Source: Bacteroidota bacterium (lineage in GTDB: Bacteria; Bacteroidota; Bacteroidia; JABDFU01). From it: DNA of 64,000 nucleotides. The notes beneath the pieces are model-generated. The model was not told where the DNA came from. It saw nothing but the letters and a program-made list of their open reading frames with translations, and searched no databases. This document shows positions 1 to 10,258 of this stretch, piece by piece (the stretch's first letter is position 1; every line of letters starts with the position of its first letter). The stretch lies in NCBI GenBank assembly GCA_013286385.1, contig JABDFU010000003.1, forward strand, positions 31,321 through 95,320, written 5' to 3'. A program made the translations under genes and the position numbers.

Positions 1-1
1 C

Positions 2-94
2 GCACCCGTCGGTACGTATTACTATATCTTCAATGCAACCTGTATGGACGGCACTAAAAAAGAAGCGAATGGTTTTGTGGAACTGCTTCGGTGA
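2..94 (+). CDS. C-terminal end of a T9SS type B (gliding-motility-associated, CHU_C-like) secreted protein, truncated by window start
   Basis: Open frame from base 2 reads APVGTYYYIFNATCMDGTKKEANGFVELLR*, matching the typical end of CHU_C domains (G-x-Y-Y-Y...DG...K..GFVELLR). Confidence 0.7.
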   Translation, partial: APVGTYYYIFNATCMDGTKKEANGFVELLR

Positions 95-1057
95 TTAGTT
101 GTCTAAAACAAAGACCCGGGATATATTAAATCCGAACTTAAATCCTCCCTTGGTCCAGGTATCCGTGGTATTGGTTAAAAAAGAGTTTTCGAGAATGGCT
201 GAAGCGTTGGTAAAATTGATGTGAAAAACGTGCCCGCCTGTTTCAATCTCAATGCCGACGGCTATCGGATCGTAATAGGGTAGGACGGTGTTGTTCATTC
301 GGTATTCAGAAAAAATATGGAAGTAGTCAGCCATGATGGCCACCCGCTTTGCAACTTTCATACGAAACGCCGCCCCGAGTGCAAATAAATCATTTTCATC
401 CTGTGAGTTGTTGGACGGATTGACGTACTCCTTTACGAAATTTCGGTGCTCATAAGTGGGCAGCAGCTCAAAGGAAAAGTTACGGGAGAATTTACGGGCC
501 AAAATCAACTGACTGACATAGGAAAGACGGTCCGTAAATTTATAAACGCTGTCGCTGGTACCGGTATACAGATTGGCCGTAAGCATTGGGGTTAAGGCGA
601 CAACTTCGTAAAAGGCAGCCGAAAGGGGCACATGATTGTCGGTGGTTTGTTCGAGAAATCTCCATTTGTAATTGAAGTCGAGCATTTCATCGATCTTGCT
701 TCGTCCGATGCCAACGGCCATGTTGTCGGTAAGGCCGTAGTCAAATGAAATACGAACGTCAGAGATATTATCCCATCCGTATAAATCATGCGGCCCTCCC
801 CCACTCTGGGAGCCGGCGTTTCCGAAGCGGTGAGTGATTCTAAAATCAAGACAGTGCTTTTTTACCGTTTCGGTGGATTGGGCGCTGATGACCTTCGTGG
901 TCTTGAAGGTGGCGAATACCCGCTCGTGCTTTTTAACTGAGTCTGCTGTATTGACCAGACTGAGTAAATCCTGCTGGGCGGCAGCAGACAGGCTGCCGAG
1001 CAGGGAAAGCAAAATAACAGCACGTAAAACAAAAGGTGTCTTTGAATTTTTCATCAT
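95..1057 (-). CDS. DUF5777-like outer-membrane beta-barrel protein
   Basis: ORF 320 aa with signal peptide; HRFGN...LYGWDNISDVRISFDYGLTDNMAVGIGRSK pattern; next to YceI and cytochrome genes. Confidence 0.7.
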   Translation of the reverse strand: MMKNSKTPFVLRAVILLSLLGSLSAAAQQDLLSLVNTADSVKKHERVFATFKTTKVISAQSTETVKKHCLDFRITHRFGNAGSQSGGGPHDLYGWDNISDVRISFDYGLTDNMAVGIGRSKIDEMLDFNYKWRFLEQTTDNHVPLSAAFYEVVALTPMLTANLYTGTSDSVYKFTDRLSYVSQLILARKFSRNFSFELLPTYEHRNFVKEYVNPSNNSQDENDLFALGAAFRMKVAKRVAIMADYFHIFSEYRMNNTVLPYYDPIAVGIEIETGGHVFHINFTNASAILENSFLTNTTDTWTKGGFKFGFNISRVFVLDN

Positions 1058-1104
1058 GTTTCTACTGAATTCGTGGAGTGGATTTCGGTTTTTTTTAGCG
1101 AATT

Positions 1105-1683
1105 TTATTTTTTAGCGGGAAGCGCATAGGGATCCAGGGTTGAGTTGACCGTAACCTCGATGTCTTCGGCGATGTTCTGATTGACCACACTGGGTATTTT
1201 GATGTTGTAATCGGCAATGTGAATTTTAAACTTAGTAAACAGTACCAGTTGCTTGCCGCTGACCTTTACTGTGCCTGAAAAGGCAATGGGCTTTTCGACC
1301 CCATGCATATTGAGCGTACCGGATACGGTGACATTCATCAGGGTATCTCTGCTGAGCGTCAGCTTTTCTTTGATTTTTCCTTTAAATATGGCATCGGGAT
1401 ATTTATCACTCTCCAGGTAGTTTTCATTGAAATGTTCCTGCATAAGTGAGGAATGAAAAATAAAACCCTGCATGGGTATTTTTACCTGGACATCTCCCGA
1501 AGATGCATTCATAACGGGTTTGCAACTTGTATTCAGGGCCTTGATGTCTTCAACGGTACTGGCCGAAAAAAAACCGATTTCGCAGGCTTTTGACATGTAG
1601 ATCTGGGCTCTGACAGTCGCGACTGAAATCAGCAAGGCGAGGAAACAAAGAATTTTTTTCATACGGCAGGATTTAATTTTCAT
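1105..1683 (-). CDS. YceI family protein
   Basis: Signal peptide plus F.SS.....YLESDKYPDAIFKG.....VSGTLNMHGVEKPI pattern typical of YceI. Confidence 0.85.
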   Translation of the reverse strand: MKIKSCRMKKILCFLALLISVATVRAQIYMSKACEIGFFSASTVEDIKALNTSCKPVMNASSGDVQVKIPMQGFIFHSSLMQEHFNENYLESDKYPDAIFKGKIKEKLTLSRDTLMNVTVSGTLNMHGVEKPIAFSGTVKVSGKQLVLFTKFKIHIADYNIKIPSVVNQNIAEDIEVTVNSTLDPYALPAKK

Positions 1684-1711
1684 TTGGAGAACTACTTTTC
1701 ATTGACAGAAA

Positions 1712-2143
1712 CTAATTATCAGGTGCTCCGGCATTGATCCAGGAGGTTATCTGCGCAATCTGACAGGCCGTTATGCTGCCGGAAGCCGGCATGGGTGGAT
1801 TGGAACCCGTATGATTCACTCTGTTTTTCATATCTGCGGTTGCACTTCGGGCATCCGCAATGACATTTGCAGGAATGGTGAAATCATCCGGGGCAGTGCT
1901 ACCGTGATAATGACATCCCGGTATGGCACAGCTGACATTGATAATGGGCAGAATGTTTTTTGAAAAGCTGATGTTCATCGTGCAACTGTCGGGCAGGTTC
2001 GAAAGAAGTGGCGCTCTGTTGCGGGTGCAGGATGTCTGAAACACTAAATAACAACCTGTTAATACAACGCCCAACATAGAAATTACCCGAAAAAAAGGCT
2101 TTGAAACTGATTTTGAAGAAGGATTGATTTTCATCCGAAGCAA
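1712..2143 (-). CDS. Lipoprotein-like cytochrome-type protein with CX4CH motif
   Basis: CAIPGCHYHG motif and MNRVNHTGSNPPMPASGSITACQIAQITSWINAGAPDN tail. Confidence 0.6.
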   Translation of the reverse strand: MLRMKINPSSKSVSKPFFRVISMLGVVLTGCYLVFQTSCTRNRAPLLSNLPDSCTMNISFSKNILPIINVSCAIPGCHYHGSTAPDDFTIPANVIADARSATADMKNRVNHTGSNPPMPASGSITACQIAQITSWINAGAPDN

Positions 2144-2199
2144 CTTTTTTTTAAATATACAGCTTTTAAATATACGTATTTCAGGATAACTTTACATCA

Positions 2200-2601
2200 A
2201 TGAACAGAATTGTAGCAGCTGTCGTAGCGGGTATTGTTTGCCTTATAATTGTTTCGGCATTCAGCGGAAAAAACGGCTGGCAGGCTCCCAGGGAGGCCGA
2301 AAGCAGAAAAAATCCGTTGGCAAATGACCCAAAGGCTGCGAAGGCCGGTGCTGTGCTTTACAAACAGTACTGTGAAATTTGTCACGGCTCCAAAGGGAAG
2401 GGAGACGGAACCGCAGAATCCGGACTGCAGACGCCTTTAAACAGTTTAGCCTCGGAGACTACTCAGAAGAATGCAGACGGAACTGTTTTCTGGAAAATAA
2501 GTACGGGGCATGCTCAAATGCCTGCCTATAAATCGTTGCTTACCGATCAGCAGATCTGGCAACTGGTTAATTTTGTAAAAACCTTAGGAAAGAAAATTTA
2601 A
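2200..2601 (+). CDS. c-type cytochrome, single heme
   Basis: CEICHGSKGKGDG motif; MPAYKSLLTDQQIWQLVNFVKTL C-terminus. Confidence 0.85.
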   Translation: MNRIVAAVVAGIVCLIIVSAFSGKNGWQAPREAESRKNPLANDPKAAKAGAVLYKQYCEICHGSKGKGDGTAESGLQTPLNSLASETTQKNADGTVFWKISTGHAQMPAYKSLLTDQQIWQLVNFVKTLGKKI

Positions 2602-3776
2602 GACTGTGGGGCATGCCTGCGTTTTTTCTCTTCTGAAATCAGGCGGAGTTCGCGACTCATCTGGCCTGCAATAGAGGTGTTTTCCTGGGCGCGACGCACC
2701 AGATAAGGAAGTACCGATTTTACAGGACCATAGGGAAGGTATTTGGTCACATTGTATCCCGACTCGGCAAGGTTATAGGTAATGTGATCACTCATGCCAA
2801 AAAGCTGGGAGCAGCAGATACGCTTGTCAGTATTGGGAATTCCCAGCTCTTTCATTTTAGCTACCAGGTGAAGTGTGCTGGCTTCGTTGTGCGTGCCGGC
2901 GCATATACTGACGATATCAATATTTTCAAGGCAAAGGTCTAAGGCCTTGTCGTAATCCCTGTCAGTATCTGCTTTCAGACTGTGTACCGGTGATTTGTAA
3001 CCCATCTGATGGGCCCTTTCATTTTCCTTTTCCCAATAAGCGCCCCGGACCAGTTTAAGCCCGATGAAAATATGCTCTTTACGCGCCCAGATGATCAGTT
3101 GTTTTATATAGTCAAGCCGGTCCCAACGGTACAGCTGAGCAGTAGTCTGGATAATCGCCTTTTTTGTATTGTACTTTTTCATCATTTCTTCGGTCAGGCT
3201 GTCAATGGCCCCCTGCAGGCAATAATCTTCGGCATCAATGTAAATGGGTACGTCGCTCGCTTCACAACTCGCGCATATCTCATGGTATCGCGCTTTGAGG
3301 GCGTCCAGCTCCTTTTGTTCTTCTGCAGTAAGCGCTTTTTTATCGTTTACTTTTACCAGCAGATCGTGACGGGCAATGCCTGTGAGTTTTAAGCAGGTAT
3401 AAGGTATGGAACGGTTGGTTTTGGCCAGGGCAACTATGCGTAATAGTTCGTCCCTGGTGTTGTCGAAATCTTCTTCGCGTTCTTTTCCTTCGATGGAGTA
3501 ATCGAGTATGGATCCTACATTAACTTTCTTAAGCAAGGCGACAACACTTTCGCTTTCTTGGAGTGTTTCGCCGGCGCAGAACTGTTTAAAAATGGTCGCT
3601 TTAACCAAGGGACCGATGGGCAGTCCTATTTTTAATGCCTGCACAGTGAGTCGGGAAAAAAAATTAACCAGGATGGGTTTTTGCATTAGCCTGAAAAGCC
3701 AATAGGAACGGTTAAGCTGACCGTCGTTTTTTAACGCGAATGCCTTTTGGGTATTGTCAAAATCAAGGTTAGCCAT
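2598..3776 (-). CDS. Proline dehydrogenase family protein
   Basis: 392 aa; KLVRGAYWEKE, ICAGTHNEAS, LFGMSDHITYNL...KYLPYGPVKSVLPYLVRRAQEN. Confidence 0.9.
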   Translation of the reverse strand: MANLDFDNTQKAFALKNDGQLNRSYWLFRLMQKPILVNFFSRLTVQALKIGLPIGPLVKATIFKQFCAGETLQESESVVALLKKVNVGSILDYSIEGKEREEDFDNTRDELLRIVALAKTNRSIPYTCLKLTGIARHDLLVKVNDKKALTAEEQKELDALKARYHEICASCEASDVPIYIDAEDYCLQGAIDSLTEEMMKKYNTKKAIIQTTAQLYRWDRLDYIKQLIIWARKEHIFIGLKLVRGAYWEKENERAHQMGYKSPVHSLKADTDRDYDKALDLCLENIDIVSICAGTHNEASTLHLVAKMKELGIPNTDKRICCSQLFGMSDHITYNLAESGYNVTKYLPYGPVKSVLPYLVRRAQENTSIAGQMSRELRLISEEKKRRHAPQS

Positions 3777-3821
3777 AGTTGTTCTGAAACTGTTGATACC
3801 GGTAGCCGTGCTGGGTGTTTC

Positions 3822-4160
3822 TTATTTGCTCAGGGGCCCCATGGTGAGCACGTATTTTAAAATCAACTGCTGCTTATCCTGACTGAGGACTTCTTGCTTC
3901 GCTTTATGATTCACCTTGGTGACCATATCAGGAACCAATTTGTTCCACTCGGTTTCGGAAAAGGACCTCGGGTTCTTAAGGTCATGGCAGGTATTGCAGT
4001 TGGCCTCGTAAATTGATTTTCCTTCGTTGAGCTCGGCCAGCGTATAACCGGGGAATTTTTTAGCGCCGCGGTCGACGTCGGTTTGACTCGGAGGACTTAG
4101 TTTTTTGGAACAGGCGGCTGCCAGCAGGATTACGGCCAAAGCTAAGGTGATTTTTTTCAT
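3822..4160 (-). CDS. c-type cytochrome lipoprotein
   Basis: Lipobox (AAACSK) and CNTCHDLKNP heme motif. Confidence 0.75.
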   Translation of the reverse strand: MKKITLALAVILLAAACSKKLSPPSQTDVDRGAKKFPGYTLAELNEGKSIYEANCNTCHDLKNPRSFSETEWNKLVPDMVTKVNHKAKQEVLSQDKQQLILKYVLTMGPLSK

Positions 4161-4231
4161 ATAGTGGTTTATTTCGTTCGCAATTTACTCAAATTTAAAG
4201 GGAATTTCCTTAAATTCAGTAAGTTTGTCTG

Positions 4232-5014
4232 ATGTCAACTAAATTTTATTCCTCCTTTTTAGTTGCCCTTTTGACTATTGGATATTCTGGTAATGCCCAA
4301 TGGCATTACGGTTCGGCTTTCGTTAGTGCAAACGGCGATACGCTGAACAAACTGGACAAAAACGGATTTTACGACGGATTTTACCTGTTCAGTCAGAAAA
4401 ATTTTTTAAACCCCAATGTGGATTATCTTCTTGGGAATTTTGAACACGGGATCCCCACAGGTATGTGGATAGATCACGCCAAAGACGGCAGTTACTCGAT
4501 TGGCCAATACAGTTGCGGGGTTGGGTTTTCACCGGATGGAAAAGGCGGCTGGATAAAAAAAAAGGAAGGCATTGATCAGAAAACAGGGGTTTGGCAGTAT
4601 TACGATAAAGAGGGTAAGCCGGCCAGGACCATGCGCTACCTGAGAAGTGAAACGCACAAAGGAAAGCTGGAGCAAACCTTTCAGCAGGATTCTGCAGGAA
4701 AGTTTGTACGTATAGAATATAAATTTGAAAGCCGGCAAAAAAAAGCCGGCGTAGCCCGGAAAATGGTCTACAAAACCTATACGGTCAGGGGTATTCCGCT
4801 AGATTTAAAAATCGAAAGTTCCCGGAAAACGATTACCTGCAGTTATTATCCGGACGGGAAAATCAGGCTGTCAAAAGTCTTCAAGCAGCGGAAATTCCTT
4901 AAACGCATCGTGACGATTACGATTACAAAAGATTATCATCCAGACGGGGATCTGAAAACAAAAACGAAGATCAGGTTGCTGAAACCGGTTGATCCGCATC
5001 CGGATGCATGCTAA
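4232..5014 (+). CDS. Secreted protein with MORN_2/YwqK-like repeats
   Basis: Signal peptide; repeated G.W..Y...G / YYPDGKI / YHPDGDLK motifs. Confidence 0.5.
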   Translation: MSTKFYSSFLVALLTIGYSGNAQWHYGSAFVSANGDTLNKLDKNGFYDGFYLFSQKNFLNPNVDYLLGNFEHGIPTGMWIDHAKDGSYSIGQYSCGVGFSPDGKGGWIKKKEGIDQKTGVWQYYDKEGKPARTMRYLRSETHKGKLEQTFQQDSAGKFVRIEYKFESRQKKAGVARKMVYKTYTVRGIPLDLKIESSRKTITCSYYPDGKIRLSKVFKQRKFLKRIVTITITKDYHPDGDLKTKTKIRLLKPVDPHPDAC

Positions 5015-5165
5015 ACGTTTAAGTGACAGGAATCAGAATCAGGTGAAGCGCGGATTTTAGTATTTTATTCTCAACAAGACCATTTTGTCAAATTTTCATT
5101 TTTTATAGGTCTGGAATAAGCAAGAAACATTATATCTGAACTTGGGATCTTACCGCTTATTTTTT

Positions 5166-5849
5166 CTATTGCGCTTTCTCCTCGTTTTGGAATCCCGGGA
5201 AACTGAACACATATTTCAATGTGATCTGAAAATCCACATTGTTACCGGCATTGAAAGTGTAAACCAGGTTGGAAGATGTTATAGCTCCGTCGTGCTTGAG
5301 AACGGGAATGACTGAATTACTGTAACGAAGGCAGAGATAGAGATTGGGGGTAATGATGTAATTCAATCCGACCAGGAGGCTGATGTCTGTTTTGTTGAGC
5401 GTAGAGGGATCAAGGTATTGCAGGTAATTGGTGGAGCCGGTATAACTGTAGGTGATCAATCTTCCGAAGGATGCTCCGGCTTCGAGTTCAAAGGAGGAGG
5501 TTGGCTTTTTAAACATCGTGAAGTGCAGGCGCCGGCGGATCAGAACGGGAACCTCCAGGTAATTGAACACGTACTTAAAATAATTAGTATTCGCAGAGTC
5601 GGGAAACTGAGAAGCCCCTTTTTGGATGTAATTGATTTCCATTTGCAGTATTCTGCTTTTTTTCAGGGAAGTGTTGACCAGCAAACCTCCTGTAAACCCT
5701 GCTTTATGACTGTTGGCACCTGTTCCCGGAATGCCGGAGGTAAGTAATCCGGCTGTAAGGCCAACCCTGAAGCGTTGCTCTTCCTGGGCTCTGGAACTGG
5801 TTACTAGTAGAAGAGTGAAAATTATACCTAGAAGGAGTTTTTGCTGCAC
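5166..5849 (-). CDS. PorT-like outer-membrane beta-barrel protein
   Basis: ORF 5166..5906 in track; signal peptide VQQKLLLGIIFTLLLVTSSRA and barrel-like C-terminus. Start trimmed to GTG at 5849 because a TAnnTTTG promoter-like element (5872-5879, minus) lies inside the longer ORF. Confidence 0.6.
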   Translation of the reverse strand: MQQKLLLGIIFTLLLVTSSRAQEEQRFRVGLTAGLLTSGIPGTGANSHKAGFTGGLLVNTSLKKSRILQMEINYIQKGASQFPDSANTNYFKYVFNYLEVPVLIRRRLHFTMFKKPTSSFELEAGASFGRLITYSYTGSTNYLQYLDPSTLNKTDISLLVGLNYIITPNLYLCLRYSNSVIPVLKHDGAITSSNLVYTFNAGNNVDFQITLKYVFSFPGFQNEEKAQ

Positions 5850-5977
5850 TCTGTTGTAAGCATTAAGCGTGCAAATGTAATACGGAGATCGCAATACGGC
5901 AATCAAAATCTACCAGCTGTATTTATTTGGCTATGATCGCTTGGATTCTGAGGACGTACCTGTACATTTATTTTGTA

Positions 5978-6727
5978 TTAATTTCTGACGACTTCCTGCA
6001 CAACGCTATCCATTTCAGGGAGGGATTGAAAAAGCTGCTGGTAGGATTCAACTACAAAATAGTTATCCTGGATGATATCGTTACGGAAACCTGTATGCAT
6101 GATTTTTCGGATATCAAAATCGTGCTTTTTCGACCGGTTACTCAGGCTGTTTTCTGTTTCGCCTGAGGAGGAAATGATCCCTGCTCCGTAGATTTTCAGG
6201 CCCTGCATTTCGCTGATCAGCCCGAATTCAATCGTAAACCAATACACCCGGCCCAGCATTTCAATTACTTTAGGATTATCAAGGTGAGCCAGCGCAATTT
6301 TGCTGATGCCTTCAAAAAAAGAAGTGTAATAGGTATTGGAAAGCAAGGGAGCATGTCCGAATACATCGTGAAACATGTCGGGTTCTTCGAGGTAGTCTAA
6401 CTGATCCATAGACCGCAACCAGCAAGTTGCGGTAAACCGTTTTTGAGACAGCCATTCGAAAAATTCTTTTTGAGGCGACAAACAAGGGACTACTTTTAAA
6501 GCCCATCCGGTTAATGGTTTCAGTCGCATTTCGATTTCCCTGAAATCGGGTATTTTATCCGAAGTAAAACCGATTGTATTCAATGCGCTCAGGTATTCCT
6601 GAGATACTTTGCCTTTCAAATTCGAACTTTGCCTTTCAAACAGGAGTTTCCAGACCTTGTAGTCCTCAGGGGTATAGTTTTCGAAGATCTGAACAGTTGG
6701 TCTTTGTACGGGCAGTTTTGTATTCAT
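5978..6727 (-). CDS. phhA: Phenylalanine 4-monooxygenase
   Basis: EEPDMFHDVFGHAPLL and YWFTIEFGLI motifs of aromatic amino acid hydroxylases. Confidence 0.9.
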   Translation of the reverse strand: MNTKLPVQRPTVQIFENYTPEDYKVWKLLFERQSSNLKGKVSQEYLSALNTIGFTSDKIPDFREIEMRLKPLTGWALKVVPCLSPQKEFFEWLSQKRFTATCWLRSMDQLDYLEEPDMFHDVFGHAPLLSNTYYTSFFEGISKIALAHLDNPKVIEMLGRVYWFTIEFGLISEMQGLKIYGAGIISSSGETENSLSNRSKKHDFDIRKIMHTGFRNDIIQDNYFVVESYQQLFQSLPEMDSVVQEVVRN

Positions 6728-6752
6728 GATTGAAACATTTGTTGTACGGGCT

Positions 6753-9700
6753 TTACCGCAGCAAAGTTATGTTGCCTTTTTTTGAAATTGTTCTACCGTT
6801 GGCCAGGGAGCCCGTCAGGTAATAAGCAAAAACGCCTTCATTGAGTTTCTGGCCTCTGAAGGTTCCGTCCCATCCATTGGCAATGGTTTCGGTCTGGAAG
6901 ACCAGTTCTCCCCAGCGGTCGAAGATTTGTAAAAGCATGTTCGTAATGCAGGTTTGGATACCGCGGACATAGAGCACGTCGTTGTGTCCGTCTCCATTGG
7001 GGGAAAAAGCGGTGGGCATGAAAATGCTAAGTGTGTCGCAGTTGACATTGATGTCGATGGTTACCAGCACGCTGTCGCTAAAACGACAGCCGCCGGCATC
7101 AGTGACAGTAACAGTGAATACAGTAGAAGCCGTGGGCGTGGCCAGGGGGTTGTAAATTGCAGAGTCATTGAGCAGATTCGCAGGGGACCAGAGGTAGGTG
7201 ACTGCCCCGGTGTTGGCCAGCAGTTGAACGCTTTGACCCAAATGAATACTTGTGTCGGGCCGGGCATCGATTCTGAAAGTTGCGAAATCAGATATCCGGG
7301 CCAGGGCCGTAGCGGTGCACCCGACAGCATCTGTGAGCGTTACCGTGTAGGTACCCGCCAGGAGCGCTTCCACAGTGCTGGAGTCGACCCCGAAAACCGA
7401 AGTTGAACCGGTGCTCCAGGAAAACGTATAAGGGCCTGTCCCTGCCGAGGCCACTGCCAAAGCTGCCCCTGTTGAATCGCCCAGGCAGACGCTGTCGGTT
7501 TTGACTATGCTCACCAAGGGACCGTTGCTGTTGAGAACGGTAACGGATGCTGTTGCAGAACAATTGTTTTTGTCGGTGACAGTAACGGTGTATATGCCTG
7601 CACTCAGGGAGGTATCTTGTCCGCTTGCTGCCGCTACGCCGCTGCTCCACAAATAGGTATAAACGCCGCCAGCCCCTCCTGCGGCACTGGCCAGAGCAGT
7701 ACCGGTCGAAAATCCGCAATGGGAGGGATTGCCCTGGGAAGCATTTACATGAATGGCTGCAGGGATTGCAATGCTTGATGTACTTGTACTGATACAGCCG
7801 CTGGCGTCGCTTACAGTAACAGTATAAATGCCTGTGGCTACCGTACTGAGCGAACTTGAACCGGGTGCTCCCGAACTCCAGTTGTAAGTCAGGGAACCTG
7901 TTCCGCCGCTCGCCGCAACTACAGCGGTTGCGGCTTTACCGGAGCAGAGGGGTTCTGTAACAATAACCGTATCGATCACCGGCCCATTTGTTGGGGTTAT
8001 GATAACAGTAGTTGTCAGCATCTGAACATCGGTGCAGGGGCCTTCGGTTACCGAAACGGTGTAGGTTCCCGCAGAAGCAGTAATGGTCTGAGAAGTCGCA
8101 CCGTTGCTCCAGGAATAGGTATAAGGCACTGTTCCGCCGGTCGCTGTCACTGAAGCCGACCCACTGCTTTTACAACTGCCCGGGGTGCTTGCCGGAGTAA
8201 TCGCAAAACCTCCGGTTATGCAGTTAACAGCCTGGATCGAATTTAAAAAACCGTTGCCGGCTACGTAGATGAACTGACGCAAGGGATCAAGGATGATGTC
8301 ATATACATTTGCCGGCACTATGATTTTCGGCAGTGCCGTAAATGCTGTTCCGTTAAAATTAAACACATGTACAAATCCCTGCCCCCCGACATACACATTG
8401 TTGCAATTGTCCGCAGCAATGCCTTCATTCTGGTAGACAGGACTGTAATTGGCGCTTCCGCAGGGGTATCCGGCTGAAACAACCGTACTTGTAATCAGAG
8501 CTCCGGTGATTTTAGACCGGGCTTCCAGGTTTTGTCCATCGAAAAAGAACAGGTAATTGGGATTGATGGCCATAACGTTCAGACGATTGGTGTTGGTTTC
8601 GCTGCCGGGACCCAATCCTGAAGGGATACCCGAGACTTCAGAAAATCCGCAGGTCGTGCGTTGCGTAGAATACACATGCGTAGTGTAGGGAGACACCGAT
8701 TTAACAATGGTGTTGTTGAAGGCTGCCAGTTTGGTGGTTGTAAAATAGGCGAACATGTCTCCGTTAACATCCAGTCGCATACAGGCAATGTCATTGTTGA
8801 ACCAACCCGGAGTGTAACCGTTGAATGCATTTCCTGTAAAAACTCCATTCAAAGAAGTATCCACACCCATTCGAAGGCAGATGTTATTACTGATTCCGCC
8901 ACCACCTATCAGGAGAGTATTTAAACAGGAATTGTAATCGACCATCCAGCCTTCGTCATTCATGGTAGTGGGCCAGGTAACGGTGTTCAGTAAAACACCG
9001 GCACTGCTCACTTTGTCGAGCTCACAGGGATTGCCTCCCGAAAAACCGTTCGCAATAAATACACTTCCCGAAGGAATGACGCTGAATTTTGAATAGGTTG
9101 TATTCGATCCATCACTGAGATTGGCCATGTTCAGAGTCCACAAAAAAGCACCCGCCGAAGAGTATTTGCTGATTTGGACAGGTGATGAGGAGCTGACAAA
9201 GCCGATGTAGACATTGCCCTGACCGTCGTAAGCTACGTCATAGGGGCCATTGCCTCCGGCCAGATTGGGTGTGATAGTCCAGGGGTCGATGACAATGGTT
9301 TGGGATAACTGTTTGGGGTCTTTAGCCAGGATGAAGAAAATAGCTTTCTTGTGAATTTCGAAGGAGGAGGCGATGGGCTGGCCGTCTCCGTAAAAACTTA
9401 CCGGAGCATGATCGATTATGTTTCCGGCAGGGGTTTGAATCAGCAAATTGCCTTCGGAGTCTGATTTTATTTCTTCCACATCACCCGAGTAATGCATTTT
9501 AACCTTGCTCAGGTCAGCTCCGGGTTTTAAAATAATGCTGTATTTGATTCCGCCTTTTTTTTTCGCAACAATGTATTCAACATCTATGCCCGGATACAAA
9601 TCTTTGTAAATGAGCTTGCGATATCCTTTGGCTTTTAAATTGCGGATGGCTTCTGAGGCATAAGTATAATAACCGGCAGCTTCTTCTTCGGCAATGAGAC

Positions 9701-10064
9701 GGGCATTGGGATTCGCTCCCTCCCATCTCATGGATATGCTGTAGTATTCAGCTTTTCGGTTTTCGTTTTCTTCCTTTTCCCCACTATTGGCTAATGGCTG
9801 TTCGCTAATCGCTTTCTTCTTTTCGCTATTCGCTCTTTTAAACATTTTCAAAACATAGCCCTGATCTGAGAAAAAGATCAGATCAGAATTGCTTAAAACG
9901 TATTTTGAAAGCGCATCAAACTGTCCGCTGTTTTTTATGAAAACATCGGTCTGACCGGGATCTGAAATGGTCCAGTTGGATTGGGAAAAGGAAGGAAGAG
10001 AGACACTGCAAACAAAAAAGAAAAGGGAAAACCTGAATACCCGGCTCAGCATAGTATAGCGCAA
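6753..10064 (-). CDS. Large secreted protein: N-terminal DUF7948/SBBP-like domain, SprB-like repeats, T9SS type B C-terminus
   Basis: 1103 aa; repeats of GTYTVSVT..GC / YTYLWSSG; C-term MPTAFSPNGDGHNDVLYVRGI...FDRWGELVFQT...WDGTFRGQKLNEGVFAYYL. Confidence 0.85.
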   Translation of the reverse strand: MRYTMLSRVFRFSLFFFVCSVSLPSFSQSNWTISDPGQTDVFIKNSGQFDALSKYVLSNSDLIFFSDQGYVLKMFKRANSEKKKAISEQPLANSGEKEENENRKAEYYSISMRWEGANPNARLIAEEEAAGYYTYASEAIRNLKAKGYRKLIYKDLYPGIDVEYIVAKKKGGIKYSIILKPGADLSKVKMHYSGDVEEIKSDSEGNLLIQTPAGNIIDHAPVSFYGDGQPIASSFEIHKKAIFFILAKDPKQLSQTIVIDPWTITPNLAGGNGPYDVAYDGQGNVYIGFVSSSSPVQISKYSSAGAFLWTLNMANLSDGSNTTYSKFSVIPSGSVFIANGFSGGNPCELDKVSSAGVLLNTVTWPTTMNDEGWMVDYNSCLNTLLIGGGGISNNICLRMGVDTSLNGVFTGNAFNGYTPGWFNNDIACMRLDVNGDMFAYFTTTKLAAFNNTIVKSVSPYTTHVYSTQRTTCGFSEVSGIPSGLGPGSETNTNRLNVMAINPNYLFFFDGQNLEARSKITGALITSTVVSAGYPCGSANYSPVYQNEGIAADNCNNVYVGGQGFVHVFNFNGTAFTALPKIIVPANVYDIILDPLRQFIYVAGNGFLNSIQAVNCITGGFAITPASTPGSCKSSGSASVTATGGTVPYTYSWSNGATSQTITASAGTYTVSVTEGPCTDVQMLTTTVIITPTNGPVIDTVIVTEPLCSGKAATAVVAASGGTGSLTYNWSSGAPGSSSLSTVATGIYTVTVSDASGCISTSTSSIAIPAAIHVNASQGNPSHCGFSTGTALASAAGGAGGVYTYLWSSGVAAASGQDTSLSAGIYTVTVTDKNNCSATASVTVLNSNGPLVSIVKTDSVCLGDSTGAALAVASAGTGPYTFSWSTGSTSVFGVDSSTVEALLAGTYTVTLTDAVGCTATALARISDFATFRIDARPDTSIHLGQSVQLLANTGAVTYLWSPANLLNDSAIYNPLATPTASTVFTVTVTDAGGCRFSDSVLVTIDINVNCDTLSIFMPTAFSPNGDGHNDVLYVRGIQTCITNMLLQIFDRWGELVFQTETIANGWDGTFRGQKLNEGVFAYYLTGSLANGRTISKKGNITLLR
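9783..9836 (-). repeat. Cluster of GCGAWTAGCGAA short interspersed repeat units inside a CDS
   Basis: Minus strand reads GAGCGAATAGCGAAAAGAAGAAAGCGATTAGCGAACAGCCATTAGCCAATAG; similar units at 19009-19022 and 28758-28769. Confidence 0.6.
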
Positions 10065-10069
10065 AGTTA
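10062..10069 (-). promoter_or_regulatory. Bacteroidota-type -7 element TAACTTTG
   Basis: CAAAGTTA on + strand directly upstream of the ORF starting at 10064 (TAnnTTTG consensus); implies the true start is slightly downstream. Confidence 0.3.
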
Positions 10070-10258
10070 CCTTTTATTGGTTCTAATCAGACTAAATTAG
10101 AGCATAAACTGACTGCTTACAAATGATTGCAGGCCAGGTGCTGCAGAATTTTTAGAATGCTTAAGAGTCGGGATTCATTATGAACGCGGCTGTGATTAAG
10201 GAAATTAGGTTAAATTCGGATTTATTACCACTTTTCCAGAACCGTTAAAAATTATAAA

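Noticed and set aside
7288-7719. 143-aa minus ORF inside the large T9SS gene
   Set aside because: Alternative-frame shadow of the SprB-like repeats (Arg/Cys/His-rich translation).
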